DNA of 47,460 bases from an uncultured bacterium (GTDB taxonomy: Bacteria; Verrucomicrobiota; Kiritimatiellia; RFP12; UBA1067), in NCBI GenBank assembly GCA_902799385.1, contig CADCAK010000013.1:2073-49532 (forward strand), given 5' to 3'. The notes under the pieces are model-generated. The model made no database searches and was not told the DNA's origin. It saw nothing but the letters and a program-made list of their open reading frames with translations. A program made the position numbers and the translations under genes. Below are positions 1 through 9,700 of the stretch, piece by piece (within the stretch, counting starts at the first letter, position 1; each line of letters begins with the position of its first letter).

Positions 1-58
1 TGGATTGTGATGTGCTTCACAATCCAATTGCGATTCGCTTCACAATTGAATTGCGATT
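1..58. repeat. Hairpin plus two tandem 22-bp units at left edge
   Basis: Bases 1-10 (TGGATTGTGA) are perfectly inverted at 17-26 (TCACAATCCA), giving a 10-bp stem with a 6-base loop. In addition, 14-35 and 37-58 are direct repeats of a 22-bp unit that differ at only two adjacent positions (CC versus TG), with a 23-bp period. The array may continue to the left outside the window. No coding potential was recognised. It could be the end of an intergenic repeat family. Confidence 0.6.
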
Positions 59-377
59 GAGCGGCTCTCCTTAGGCGAAAGGACAACATCATGGACAACA
101 TCTTCGCAAAAATGCGGTGTTTCTGCAAATATTGCATTTCTGAGCCGAAAACACCCCTGTTTTAACTCCATTTTCGGTCAAGTCGGCTAAAATGCCGCAT
201 TCTGACTGGATGACGGAATCTCGCTCGAAAACCCAGAAGCATTGACAGAAACGGTTTTGCGCAGTTAACTAGTGAGCATTGCAGTACCTAAACCGCTGCA
301 CTGTCAACCGGTGCGGGAGGGACCCTCTACTGAAAAAATTTACAAAAAGTAGTTGCGCGGCAAGGGGTGGAATATGG
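59..377. other. Intergenic region, no gene recognised
   Basis: About 320 bases without a supported gene. A 24-codon ATG frame at 91-165 has no ribosome binding site and no recognisable product, so it is not called. There is a duplicated GGACAACATC (81-90 and 93-102) and a short inverted repeat, CCGAAAA (145-151) against TTTTCGG (171-177). The 3' end leads into the promoter of the first gene. Confidence 0.4.
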
Positions 378-383
378 TATAAT
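353..383 (+). promoter_or_regulatory. Extended -10 promoter of the DUF4091 gene
   Basis: TGG-TATAAT lies at 375-383, a perfect -10 hexamer with the TGN extension. A weak -35 candidate TTGCGC is at 353-358 with a 19-base spacer. The predicted transcription start near 390 would leave a leader of about 110 nt before the ATG at 501. Confidence 0.7.
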
Positions 384-414
384 GTGCAACATCGCTTGAG
401 GGTATGTTAAGTGA

Positions 415-440
415 ACGCCTAAGTCGGTAGGCGTGGTTTT
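415..440 (+). promoter_or_regulatory. Leader hairpin followed by GGTTTT
   Basis: ACGCCTA (415-421) and TAGGCGT (428-434) form a perfect 7-bp stem with a 6-base loop, followed by a short T stretch at 437-440. It lies inside the predicted leader of the first gene. It could be an attenuator or a simple mRNA stability element. The T-run is too short to call a confident intrinsic terminator. Confidence 0.35.
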
Positions 441-500
441 GACATGCTTGAAGCGCTCGAAGGTCGCACAAGGACAGGAGTCCATAAAAGGATATAACCG

Positions 501-2579
501 ATGACGACGATAATAGCAAAAATCCATAGGGGTATTGGTAAAGTTGTAAGTTATTTTCTTGTCGCTTGTTTTTCGCTCGCGTCTTGCGCAATGGCGAAAC
601 CGCTGAAACACCCGGTTTACGAACCTGACGGGCGCACCGCATCGGGCGACGTTGCGTCGGGGCCTCGGAACCTTTTCCTGAAGGCAAAGGCCACGGCGTC
701 CGGGCAGTTCGACAAGTATGCGCCGACGTTTGCCGTGGACGGCAGACGTGACTCGTGCGATTACTACTGGGCGGCCGAGAACCTCCCCCAGTCGCTTACT
801 GTGGACATGGGCGAGGCGAAGTCGCTTTCGTGCGTCAGGCTCTATCCATATTGGGCCGACGGGCGAATCTACGGCTTCAAGGTTGAGGGGTCGGCAGACG
901 GCGAGAACTGGAAGCTGCTCGACGACAAGACGGCAAATTCCATCTGCGCCGGTTTCGACGGATTCACGCTTGTGTTCGAGCCTGCAGAAGTGCGCTATGT
1001 GCGCACAACGTTCACGTCCAACACGCGTGGTTCGGTGAACGGCGCGCACATAGTGGAGATAGAAGGGTACGATTTTGGCAGTCACGGCGAAGGGTTCTTG
1101 CTTGCAGGCGACATCTACACGCGCTACGACCGCGACAAGGCGGTGGATCCCGGGACCCTCGCGCCCGTGGCGAAGCTGACGGGATGGCGCGGCGAGCGCG
1201 TGAGCGCCATGCTCGTCGCATGCTCGGCTACGGGATTCGGCGAACTGCTTCTATCGGCGGGCGACGCCAAGGCGCGGCTCGATGTGCTTCGCTATACGCT
1301 CGCCAAAGGCGTCCTCTACGGCGACATCCTCGACGGCACGGCAGAGACCGCATTCAAGGGCGTGACAAGGCCTGTCGTCTACACATACGACATCCCCGCC
1401 AACGCCTCCGGCGTCATCAGGGATTCCGTCACCGCCATGATCAACGGCGTGAGGCATGTGCTTCCCGTCGAGATAACGGTCGTGCCGCGCACATTGCCGC
1501 CCGTAAAGGACTGGAAGTTCCACCTTGACATCTGGCAGCATCCTGATGCCATTGCGAGGTGGCACGACGTGCCGTTCTGCGGCGACGAACACATGCGCCT
1601 TCTTTTGCCGTACAACCGCGTCCTCGCCGACATGGGGCAGAAGGCGATAACGACCACGCTTGCCGACGAGGCGTGGGACGGGCAGACGTACGACCGCTTC
1701 CGCTCCTGCGTGCAGGCAACGAAACGCGCCGACGGCAGCTGGTCCTACGACTACACGGTGTTCGACAAGGTCGTGGAGAGCATGATGGAGGCCGGCGTGT
1801 CCGAACAGATCGACTGCTACGGGATGCTTCCGTGGTCGCTCAGGTTCCGCTACTTCGACGAGAAGAGCGGATGCAGCGTTGCGCCCAGGATGGAGCCCGG
1901 CGGCGCAGAATACGAGGACTTCTGGGGCCACCTGCTCGCCGACTTCTCGCGCCACCTCAAGAAGAAGGGCTGGTTCGAGCGCACCAAGATTGCGGTGGAC
2001 GAACGTCCCGACCGACTCCTCGCGCCTGCGCTCGCCGTGCTGCACAAGTACGCCCCTGGCATCGGAATGGTCATGGCCTGCAATGCCCCCTCGAAGCTGA
2101 ATGCCGAGGCGTTTGACGTGTCGTACTCCTACAACCACAGCGGCAGTCTTGCGAAGTATGCAGCGGAACGCCGCGCGCAGGGCAAGTTCACTACCTACTA
2201 TGTGTGCTGCGGTCCGGCGCGTCCCAACACGTTCATGTCGAGCGATCCCGCGGAATCGGAGTGGCTGGCGCCGTTCTCGGCGGCAATGGGCTTCGACGGC
2301 TTTCTCCGCTGGGCCTGGTGCAGCTGGGTCGAGAACCCGCTTGCGAGCCAGGACTTCACCAAGTGGCCTGCGGGCGACACCGCGCTCGTCTATCCGGGCC
2401 CCCGCCTTTCGCTACGCGCGCTTCTGCTGCGCGACGGCATCGAGACGTTCGAGAAGATCCGCATCCTCGGTGGCGACATCCCGGCGCTGAAGGCGTTCAC
2501 CGTGGAGCGCGGCGGAAAGAAGGGCGTGCATGCGGACGACGTTCGCGCACTCAACGCCGCCGTCAACGCCAATTTATGA
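501..2579 (+). CDS. Secreted/lipoprotein F5/8C + DUF4091 (GH123-like) glycoside hydrolase
   Basis: This is a predicted surface glycan hydrolase. The N-terminus has a hydrophobic segment (residues 17-30) ending in SLASC, a plausible lipobox with Cys29. Residues ~50-195 look like an F5/8 type C (discoidin, CBM32-like) sugar-binding domain. Residues ~335-690 match the DUF4091 hydrolase domain related to GH123 N-acetylgalactosaminidases, opening with WKFHLDIWQHP. The pair D500-E501 in KIAVDERPD sits where this family keeps its catalytic Asp/Glu; that is family knowledge, not shown here. The start is chosen at ATG 501, with AAAGGA 8 bases upstream. It appears monocistronic, because the next promoter overlaps its stop codon. 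Exact substrate is unknown; an N-acetylated hexosaminide is the best guess. Confidence 0.85.
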   Translation: MTTIIAKIHRGIGKVVSYFLVACFSLASCAMAKPLKHPVYEPDGRTASGDVASGPRNLFLKAKATASGQFDKYAPTFAVDGRRDSCDYYWAAENLPQSLTVDMGEAKSLSCVRLYPYWADGRIYGFKVEGSADGENWKLLDDKTANSICAGFDGFTLVFEPAEVRYVRTTFTSNTRGSVNGAHIVEIEGYDFGSHGEGFLLAGDIYTRYDRDKAVDPGTLAPVAKLTGWRGERVSAMLVACSATGFGELLLSAGDAKARLDVLRYTLAKGVLYGDILDGTAETAFKGVTRPVVYTYDIPANASGVIRDSVTAMINGVRHVLPVEITVVPRTLPPVKDWKFHLDIWQHPDAIARWHDVPFCGDEHMRLLLPYNRVLADMGQKAITTTLADEAWDGQTYDRFRSCVQATKRADGSWSYDYTVFDKVVESMMEAGVSEQIDCYGMLPWSLRFRYFDEKSGCSVAPRMEPGGAEYEDFWGHLLADFSRHLKKKGWFERTKIAVDERPDRLLAPALAVLHKYAPGIGMVMACNAPSKLNAEAFDVSYSYNHSGSLAKYAAERRAQGKFTTYYVCCGPARPNTFMSSDPAESEWLAPFSAAMGFDGFLRWAWCSWVENPLASQDFTKWPAGDTALVYPGPRLSLRALLLRDGIETFEKIRILGGDIPALKAFTVERGGKKGVHADDVRALNAAVNANL

Positions 2580-2585
2580 TATAAT
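2577..2585 (+). promoter_or_regulatory. Extended -10 promoter overlapping the upstream stop codon
   Basis: TGA-TATAAT. The TG of the extended -10 is the TGA stop of the DUF4091 gene (2577-2579). There is no good -35. Predicted start of transcription is near 2592, so the upstream in-frame ATG at 2591 cannot be used from this promoter. This supports the ATG at 2645. Confidence 0.7.
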
Positions 2586-2644
2586 ATAGCATGGTGGGGG
2601 GGTACATGCCCCGGCACGGCAAACCAGTCCAAGGAGATAACGAG

Positions 2645-4768
2645 ATGAAAGAACACACAGCACTGTCCGCTGTCCGCAGATGGCTCGTCGCGGGCGTAGC
2701 GGCTGCACTTGCAGGCGCGGCGTTGGCCGGCACCCCAGAGTTCACCGTCGAAAACGGCGTGTTAACGGGCGTAGTCCTGAACGGCGCGACGGGCGTCACC
2801 GTGCCCAACGGCGTGACCGCCATAGCCGACGGGGCGTTCGGCGGTTGCCTCGGGCTCAAGACCGTGACCATCCTGGGCAGCGTGACGAACGTTAGCACGC
2901 GTGCGTTCGAAGGCTGCAGCGGCCTCGAGTCGTTTTCCGTCGCGGGCTCCAGCGCGAGTTACAAGTCGGTGGGTGGCCTGCTGCTTTCGAAGGACGGCAA
3001 GACCCTCGTCCATGGCGTCAATGGCGACGTCGACATCCCCGAGGGCGTGACGGAAATCGGCGCGTTTGCGTTCGAGCGCTGCGTCGGCCTTTTCAGCGTG
3101 TCTATCCCCGAAAGCGTGCAGGTCATTGGCGACTTCGCCTTCGGCGGCTCCGGGCTTGAGGACGTGGAGTTCAAGGGCTTCGCCGGCGACATAGAGGCCG
3201 ACTACGCCAGCGTGTTCTGCGACACGGGCTTTCTCGCCGCCGCAAACGCCAACGACAACTTCGCCGACGCGAAGGAGATATCGGGCTCGTCGGGCGCCAT
3301 CGGCGGCATCAACATCTTCGCCACTGACGAGGACGTGGAGCCCATCAAGGTGCCCATCGAGAGCGCAACCTGCACGATGTGGTACAAGTGGACGGCTCCG
3401 GCGAACGCGGCGTCGGCGGTTTTCCACACCTGCTGGAGCGACTTCGACACGTGCATAGGGGTATTCCAGGGGAAGACGCTCGCCTCGCTTGCCTGCGTCG
3501 CGTGGAGCGACGATTGCGGCGACGACCTGTCCAGCAGGGTGAAGTTCAGCGTGAAGGCTGGGCAGACGTATTTCATCTGCGTGTCCAGCACCTTGTACGA
3601 CACCCCGGAGTACGGCTCCCGCGAGCGGGGCGACTTCCTGTTGTCTTGGGAGACTTCGGCGGGGACGCCGGTGTTCGTCATCTCCGCCGGAACGCTGTGC
3701 GGCATGGCCGGGCGCTGCCCCGAGACGCTTGTGGTGCCATACGGCGTCACCCGCATCGCGGCAAATGCATTTGATTCGTTCTTCGATTCCTCCGCCGAGA
3801 ACATCAGGACGGTGACGATACCCGACAGCGTCACGAGCATAGGCGAGGATGCGTTCTACGGGTGCATCGGCCTTGCCGAAGTGTCCCTGCCGGCCGATCT
3901 CAGGGGCAGCATAGACGAGTCGTCGGTGTTCGCGGAATGCCCGATCAGGCTACGGATCGTCTATCGGTCTTCGGGCGGCGAGACATGGAAGATTAGGTTC
4001 CACAAGAACGACCCGAACGTCCAGAACGGCGGGGACGTGACGGTTGACCAGGACTTCGCCGCAGGCGAGACGAGGCACCTGCTCTATCTCGATTCGCAGA
4101 TCGGCTGGGCCATAAAGGACGAAGGCGACTTCAGCTACATCTTCCTCGGCTGGGCCAAGTCCAGGACCGGTGCCGCTGTATACTCGAACGGCGAGCAGGT
4201 GTGCGACCTCGCGGAGGTCGGTAAGGTCATGCACCTCTACGCGGTTTGGCAGAAGCGCGCCTACCAGGTGATATTCCACAGCAACGACGGCCGCAACCTC
4301 GCCGAGACGCAGGAGTTCCGCCCCAACATCGCGAAGAACCTGCTCTGGCTCGACTCTGGCCTCGGCTGGACGCGATCCGGGTACGACTTCCTCGGCTGGG
4401 CGAAGGCGCCCACCAGCACGGCGGTCGTCTACACGAACGGCCAGAATGTGAACAACCTCGTGGCGATTGGCGAGAAGCTGCACCTCTACGCCGTCTGGCG
4501 CGACCGCCGCTGGACGATACGCTACCACAGGAACTACGACTCGGGCGATGACGAATACGAGGACCAGAAGATCCCCGTCGGTGCGTCGGTAACGCTCTAT
4601 TGGCTCGACTCCCAGCTCGGCTGGACCCGCAACGGGTACAGGTTCAACGGCTGGGCCAAGTCCCGGACTGCGGGAGCCGTATACCAGAACGGCCAGACGG
4701 TCAAGGACCTCGTGCCGGGCGGACAGGTCCTCCACATCTACGGCGCCTGGACCCCGAAGACCAAGTAA
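2645..4768 (+). CDS. Secreted BspA-type LRR + PPC-like protein with three InlB-like C-terminal repeats
   Basis: The start is ATG 2645 (707 aa): AAGGAG at 2631-2636 is 8 bases upstream, and a signal peptide follows (ALAGAALAG near residue 28). Residues ~30-180 and again ~345-430 carry BspA/LRR_5 repeats (VTIPDSVTSIGEDAFYGC). Residues ~200-340 resemble a bacterial pre-peptidase C-terminal-like domain (NDNFADAKEI, MWYKWTAP). Residues ~446-707 are three copies of an ~85-aa InlB/Listeria-Bacteroides-like repeat (FLGWAKS, VYSNGE, LHLYAVWQ), and the protein ends directly after the third. No LPXTG, PEP-CTERM or C-terminal membrane segment is visible. It is followed after 28 bases by a related gene, probably in one operon. 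Likely a cell-surface adhesion or binding protein; the ligand is unknown. Confidence 0.85.
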   Translation: MKEHTALSAVRRWLVAGVAAALAGAALAGTPEFTVENGVLTGVVLNGATGVTVPNGVTAIADGAFGGCLGLKTVTILGSVTNVSTRAFEGCSGLESFSVAGSSASYKSVGGLLLSKDGKTLVHGVNGDVDIPEGVTEIGAFAFERCVGLFSVSIPESVQVIGDFAFGGSGLEDVEFKGFAGDIEADYASVFCDTGFLAAANANDNFADAKEISGSSGAIGGINIFATDEDVEPIKVPIESATCTMWYKWTAPANAASAVFHTCWSDFDTCIGVFQGKTLASLACVAWSDDCGDDLSSRVKFSVKAGQTYFICVSSTLYDTPEYGSRERGDFLLSWETSAGTPVFVISAGTLCGMAGRCPETLVVPYGVTRIAANAFDSFFDSSAENIRTVTIPDSVTSIGEDAFYGCIGLAEVSLPADLRGSIDESSVFAECPIRLRIVYRSSGGETWKIRFHKNDPNVQNGGDVTVDQDFAAGETRHLLYLDSQIGWAIKDEGDFSYIFLGWAKSRTGAAVYSNGEQVCDLAEVGKVMHLYAVWQKRAYQVIFHSNDGRNLAETQEFRPNIAKNLLWLDSGLGWTRSGYDFLGWAKAPTSTAVVYTNGQNVNNLVAIGEKLHLYAVWRDRRWTIRYHRNYDSGDDEYEDQKIPVGASVTLYWLDSQLGWTRNGYRFNGWAKSRTAGAVYQNGQTVKDLVPGGQVLHIYGAWTPKTK

Positions 4769-4796
4769 AAACGCTTCAGGAAAGGATCAAGACAAG

Positions 4797-6680
4797 ATGA
4801 AACACGGAATGCACAAGTTGGCAAAGTCAGTTGCATGGGGGGTTGCGGGCGTCGTGCTGTCGGCTCAGACTGCGATGGGCGTCAGCTACGACAATTTCGC
4901 AAATGCCTACGAGATTCCGGCTGGAGTCACCAGCTTCACGTTTTCCAACTCGGGCTATACGTTGGAGACTGGCGAGCCGATGCATTCGTCGGGCGACTTT
5001 CCGGGCGGCGCCTCCGGGTGGGCGGCGTGGACGGCTCCCAAGAGTGGCCAGTACACTTTCTGCCTTGAGGGGAGCATCGACGCCTCGTTCGATACGCAGC
5101 TCGCCATATACACGGGAACGTCCGTTGGCGCCCTGACGCTCGTCGCGGCCAACGACGACTCGCCCCTCGGCGGGTATTCGAGCATGCTGTCCTTCAGCGC
5201 GACCGCGGGGGTGAAGTATAGGATCGCCATGGACAGCTACTATGGAAGCAGGGGGAATATGACGTTGCGCTTAGCGGAGGGCGCCGCGCCATCCCTGACG
5301 TTCAAGGGGTACGGCCGAAAGGCGTTTGCCCCGTCGTCGGGGTGCACGATGGAGATTAACATCGAGTCGTCGGCCGCCTGGAGCGTAGTGGGCAGTTCTG
5401 ACTGGATCGTCCCGAGCACCATGTCCGGATCGAACGGCTCCAAGCTTGCATTTACGGTCTTGGCCAATTCCACGGGCTCTACGCGCACAGGGTCGCTGAC
5501 GCTGCAGCTTGGCGGCGGATTGGCACGGCAGACAACGCTTTCGGTGTGGCAGCACGTCTTTGACTTCGTCACGACGAAGACGGCGGCCGAATCGGCCGCG
5601 AAGTCGAAGAACAAGCGCATCCTGCTCTTCTACGGCAGGGAAGAGTGCTATAATACGCGCCAGACGTTCTACAGGTCGTCCGTGTCGGAAGACGTAAAGG
5701 CGCTGATTGATTCGGGCTATGTCGTCTGGTACAGCAACTGCGACCGTCAGTCGGACGCCAGAGGGTATGCTTCGGGGCTTTCTGGCTGGTCCCTGCCGCT
5801 CATCTGCATAATAAACCCAGCGAACATGTCTACATATGTCGCAAGGGAGACGGACTACCACTATGCCGAAGATATGCTGTCGTTCCTGAGCAAGGCCTCA
5901 GGAGGCTCCAGGATCTGGACGGTGAAGTACCACAAGAACGACCCTTGCGTCGCGGACGAGACGAAAAGCCAGAACTTAGTGGTCGGCCAGGCGCAGCGCC
6001 TGCTGTACCTCGACTCCGCGCTCAAGTGGTCGTGCAAGGATGCCGACGGGTTCAGCTACACGTTCCTCGGCTGGGCGAAGTCGCAGACCGGCGCTGCCGT
6101 GTACTCGAACGGGCAGTTGGTGACGGATCTTGTCGCCGCCGGCAAGGTGCTGCACCTCTACGCCGTGTGGCAGAAACGCGCCTACCAGGTTGTGTTCCAC
6201 AGCAACGACGGCCGCAGCCTCTCGAAGACGCAGGAGTTCCGCCCCGGCATTGCGAAGAACCTGTACTGGCTCGACTCCGGCCTGAAGTGGACGCGCTCCG
6301 GGTACGACTTCCTCGGTTGGGCGAAGTCGGAGAAGGGGGGCGTGGTGTACACGAACGGCCAGACTGTAAAGGACATCGCCAAGCAGGGGCAGGTCCTTCA
6401 CCTCTATGCCGTGTGGCGCGAGCGCAAGTGGTTCGTGCGCTTCCACCGGAACTACGGGGACAACGCCGTGTGCGACCAGCCTATCGCGGCCGGCGTCCCG
6501 ACAAAGCTCTACTGGGTCGATTCGCAGCTTGGGTGGACCCGTTCCGGATACTGGTTCAAGGGCTGGGCGAAGTCGCCTACGGCCGATCCCGTCTACAAGA
6601 ACGGCGATGCCGTCAAGGACCTTGCTGGAATCGGCAAGACGTTCCACCTCTACGGCGTGTGGGGCAAGAAGACCAAGTGA
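4797..6680 (+). CDS. Secreted PPC/BACON/thioredoxin-like protein with three InlB-like repeats
   Basis: A 627-aa protein with a signal peptide (residues 1-28, ending TAMG). Residues ~30-165 are a PPC-like beta domain (YDNFANAYEI, GWAAWTAP). Residues ~168-255 resemble a BACON-type Ig-like domain (SSAAWSVVGSSDWI). Residues ~258-365 look like a thioredoxin fold (KRILLFYGREEC, WSLPLICIINP), but only one Cys (C284) stands where a CxxC would be, so dithiol redox activity is doubtful. Residues ~371-627 are three InlB-like repeats ending in KKTK, as in the upstream protein. AGGAAAGGA at 4778-4786 supports the start. It is the second gene of the operon with 2645-4768. Function is inferred only as extracellular binding; the thioredoxin-like call is moderate. 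Confidence 0.8.
   Translation: MKHGMHKLAKSVAWGVAGVVLSAQTAMGVSYDNFANAYEIPAGVTSFTFSNSGYTLETGEPMHSSGDFPGGASGWAAWTAPKSGQYTFCLEGSIDASFDTQLAIYTGTSVGALTLVAANDDSPLGGYSSMLSFSATAGVKYRIAMDSYYGSRGNMTLRLAEGAAPSLTFKGYGRKAFAPSSGCTMEINIESSAAWSVVGSSDWIVPSTMSGSNGSKLAFTVLANSTGSTRTGSLTLQLGGGLARQTTLSVWQHVFDFVTTKTAAESAAKSKNKRILLFYGREECYNTRQTFYRSSVSEDVKALIDSGYVVWYSNCDRQSDARGYASGLSGWSLPLICIINPANMSTYVARETDYHYAEDMLSFLSKASGGSRIWTVKYHKNDPCVADETKSQNLVVGQAQRLLYLDSALKWSCKDADGFSYTFLGWAKSQTGAAVYSNGQLVTDLVAAGKVLHLYAVWQKRAYQVVFHSNDGRSLSKTQEFRPGIAKNLYWLDSGLKWTRSGYDFLGWAKSEKGGVVYTNGQTVKDIAKQGQVLHLYAVWRERKWFVRFHRNYGDNAVCDQPIAAGVPTKLYWVDSQLGWTRSGYWFKGWAKSPTADPVYKNGDAVKDLAGIGKTFHLYGVWGKKTK
5999..6190 (+). repeat. Near-identical DNA block shared with 9059-9250
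   Basis: The InlB-repeat coding DNA around 5999-6190 matches 9059-9250 at a fixed offset of 3060 bases with few substitutions (e.g. GCC/TCC near 6041/9101). This is far more similar than the rest of the two genes. A less similar copy lies around 4080-4260. The pattern points to recent duplication or gene conversion between the surface-protein genes. Confidence 0.75.
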
Positions 6681-6681
6681 A

Positions 6682-6710
6682 TTGACATCGGCTGAGGGAT
6701 TTTGTATAAT
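6682..6710 (+). promoter_or_regulatory. Consensus sigma-70-type promoter
   Basis: TTGACA (6682-6687), a 17-base spacer and TATAAT (6705-6710): a full consensus match. It begins right after the stop codon of the upstream gene. Unlike most promoters in the window it has no TGN extension, which fits its perfect -35. Predicted start of transcription is near 6717. Confidence 0.85.
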
Positions 6711-6767
6711 GCGTGCAACAATGGGTAAAAACCGTTGGTAACATATAACATAAAACAAGGAGAGTCT

Positions 6768-9700
6768 ATGCAGAAGAAGATTCTGTCGTTGTTCGTCGCC
6801 CTGGGCACGTTGGTTGCCTTTGGCTCGGATGTAAGTCTTGATGCATGGCGGGACACGCTACATGGCTCCCGTCCGAAGGTGCCGGCGCGGAGCACCCGCT
6901 CGCCAATGACCTTGTCGATGTCGGCGGTTTTGACCGCCAAGAACGGCGGCGGGGCGTATGACGCCGCGAAGTCGGTGGCGTCTAAGGTGTTCGGCGACGA
7001 GGTGATGCGGACCATCTCGTGGCAGACCGCGTTCTCGTCCGACGAAGAGCGCCTGGATGTCGGCACGTTTGCGACGCCAGACGGATTGCAGAACAGCTTC
7101 GCGGTCTACGGACAGCTGGGCAACTTTGTGCCGTACTACTGGACCGTCAGCGGGCTTGCGGGCGGACAGGATGTGCCGAGCCTGCTGGCCGACGCCGGAC
7201 TCATGGGCGGCAGATCGGCTGCCTACATGGTTGACGGATTGCTGTCTGCCGCCGATACTGTGATGCTCGACAAGGGCGCGCCGGTCGCCATTCCGTTCGA
7301 GAGGTTCTACTTTGCCTTCGTGGATGACGTTCCGCGCGCCAACTGGGAGCATCCGTGCCGCTATGTGTTCGTCTCCGAAGACGCCACGTCCTTTGCGGTG
7401 CTCTACAAGATGATGCCGCCGCGCCTGCGGTCCAGGGCGACGTCCGAGGCCATTCGCCTCTCGCCCATTGCGGAAGCGCAGGGCGAATGCCACAACCACG
7501 CAGAGTCGCTTGACGCCGTTACGGGGAAAGTGTACGCGTATGCCAACAGTCTTGTGCCGAACATCCTCTCATACAGCACTGGCGACAAGAGCAAGTCCTA
7601 CTTCGTGCTGATAAGCGGCGGCATCGACCCTGAGAACAACGGAATCCGCTTCTGGAGCGACACGGCCATGATGTATTCCACGCTCACCAAGAAGTATGGC
7701 GTGAGCAAGGACAATATCTTTGTATATATTTCGGACGGCACTTCTTCCGGGAAAGATGCGAACTTGAGCGGTTGGAACAGTCCGGTTTTGGTCGATTCCC
7801 CTCGCGATCTTGACGGCGATGGCTCCAGCGACGTCGACGGCGCAGCCAGTTCCTCCGTGATAAGCGGCGCCTTTGCCGCCCTCAGAAGCTCTTTGACGGC
7901 CAATGACCAGCTCTGGGTGTTCATAACGAGCCATGGAGGGCCAGACGGGGAGCAAGGCCCGAACAACCACGACTGCACGGCTTCGCTTTTCAGCAGCGAC
8001 GGCTCCGACCAGTTCACGGACGATCAGCTTGCCAGCTGGACGAGCGGCTTCAAGTGCCCCGTTGCCTTCCTTATCGAAACGTGCTTCTCAGGCGGCTTTG
8101 TGGACGACATCAGCAAGACGGCAAATCGCGTCATAGCAACGGCATGCAACCACAACGAGTATTCGTGGGGCATCACGCCCAGTGATGTCACGACGGTCTG
8201 GGACAACGTAGGCTACACACGTGCGTACAATACTTTTTCGGCGCCGTTCATTGCGGCCATAAGAGGCTGGAAGCCCGCTTCTTACAGCAACTATGGATAT
8301 CCGTGGTCGGATGGAAATTCAGTCAGTTCGGACGCAAACGGCGACGGGCTGGTCAGCTTCAGCGAGGCGAACGACTATGCATGTGCGAATGACTCGCAAA
8401 TATGCAAAAAGTCGTCGCACCCTGATTGGTGCAGCTATGAATATGACGACTGGGGCAATTATGGAAGCACCAAGGAGCATCCGCAGTATGCGTCGAATCC
8501 ATCGACGCTGGGTTCGTCTTTTTACGTACTCAAGCAGAATGGCGGTGGAACGACGCCAGTTCCCGAGTCGCACTATGGACTTGACTGCGCTACCGTGTCG
8601 CTTGCGACCGGAACTCCCCCGTGGTACGAGCAGACGTCCGTGAGCTACTATGGCGGCTCAGCTGCGTGCAGCGGCGTTGTCGGCGACAATGAATCGTCTT
8701 ACCTGCAGACGACGGTCACGGGGCCATGTACCGTTTCCTTTTACTGGAAGGTTTCTAGCGAGCAAAACTGGGACATACTGTCTTTCTATGTGGATGACGA
8801 GAGCATGGGCAACATAAGCGGCGAGGTTGACTGGACGCAGAAGTCGGTTTCCATTGGTAGCGGTACGCATACCATAAGATGGCGCTATGTAAAAGACGGC
8901 GGCTGGAAATCGGGAAGCGACTGCGGATGGGTTGACAAGCTCGTGGTGACGCCTAGTGGCGGCGGGTCCAGGATATGGACAGTAAAGTACCACAAGAACA
9001 CCCCGGGCGGTGCAGACGAGACGAAAAGCCAGAACTTCGTCGTCAACCAGGCGCAGCGTCTGCTGTACCTCGACTCCGCGCTCAAGTGGTCGTGCAAGGA
9101 TTCCGACGGGTTCAGCTACACGTTCCTCGGCTGGGCGAAGTCGCAGACCGGCTCCCCCGTGTACTCGAACGGGCAGTCGGTGACGGACCTCGTCGCCGCC
9201 GGCAAGGTGCTGCACCTCTATGCCGTCTGGCAGAAGAAGGCATACAACGTGGTCTACCACAGCAATGACGGGAGGAACCTGAAGTCAACCCAGGAGTTCA
9301 GGCCGAAAATCGCCAAGACCCTGCTGTGGCTTAGCTCGGGGCTCCGGTGGACGCGCTCCGGCTACGACTTCCTCGGCTGGGCCAAGTCGCCTTCTGGCGG
9401 TGCCATCTACAAGAACGGACAGAATGTGGTTGATCTCGTGGACGTTGGCGAAACGCTGCATCTGTACGCAAAGTGGCAGGACAGGAGCGCAACGTATACG
9501 GTGCGGTTCCACAAGAACGACGGCACGTCGACGGTGGCGGACCAGGTATTCAAGGTCATCGACACCAAGTCGCTCACATGGGTGGAGTCGGGGCTCGGCT
9601 GGTCCGTGAAGGTCGGCTCGTACAAGTGCGCGTTCATCGGATGGGCGTTGTCGCCTACGGGCGGCATCGTCTACAAGAACGGCGAGAAGGTGCATGGCCT

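Noticed and set aside
91..165. 24-codon ORF in the first intergenic region
   Set aside because: No ribosome binding site, no promoter at a suitable distance and no recognisable product.
5647..5655. TGC-TATAAT extended -10 match inside the PPC/thioredoxin-like gene
   Set aside because: It lies deep in a coding region and encodes part of EECYNTRQ; no gene start follows, so it is probably chance.
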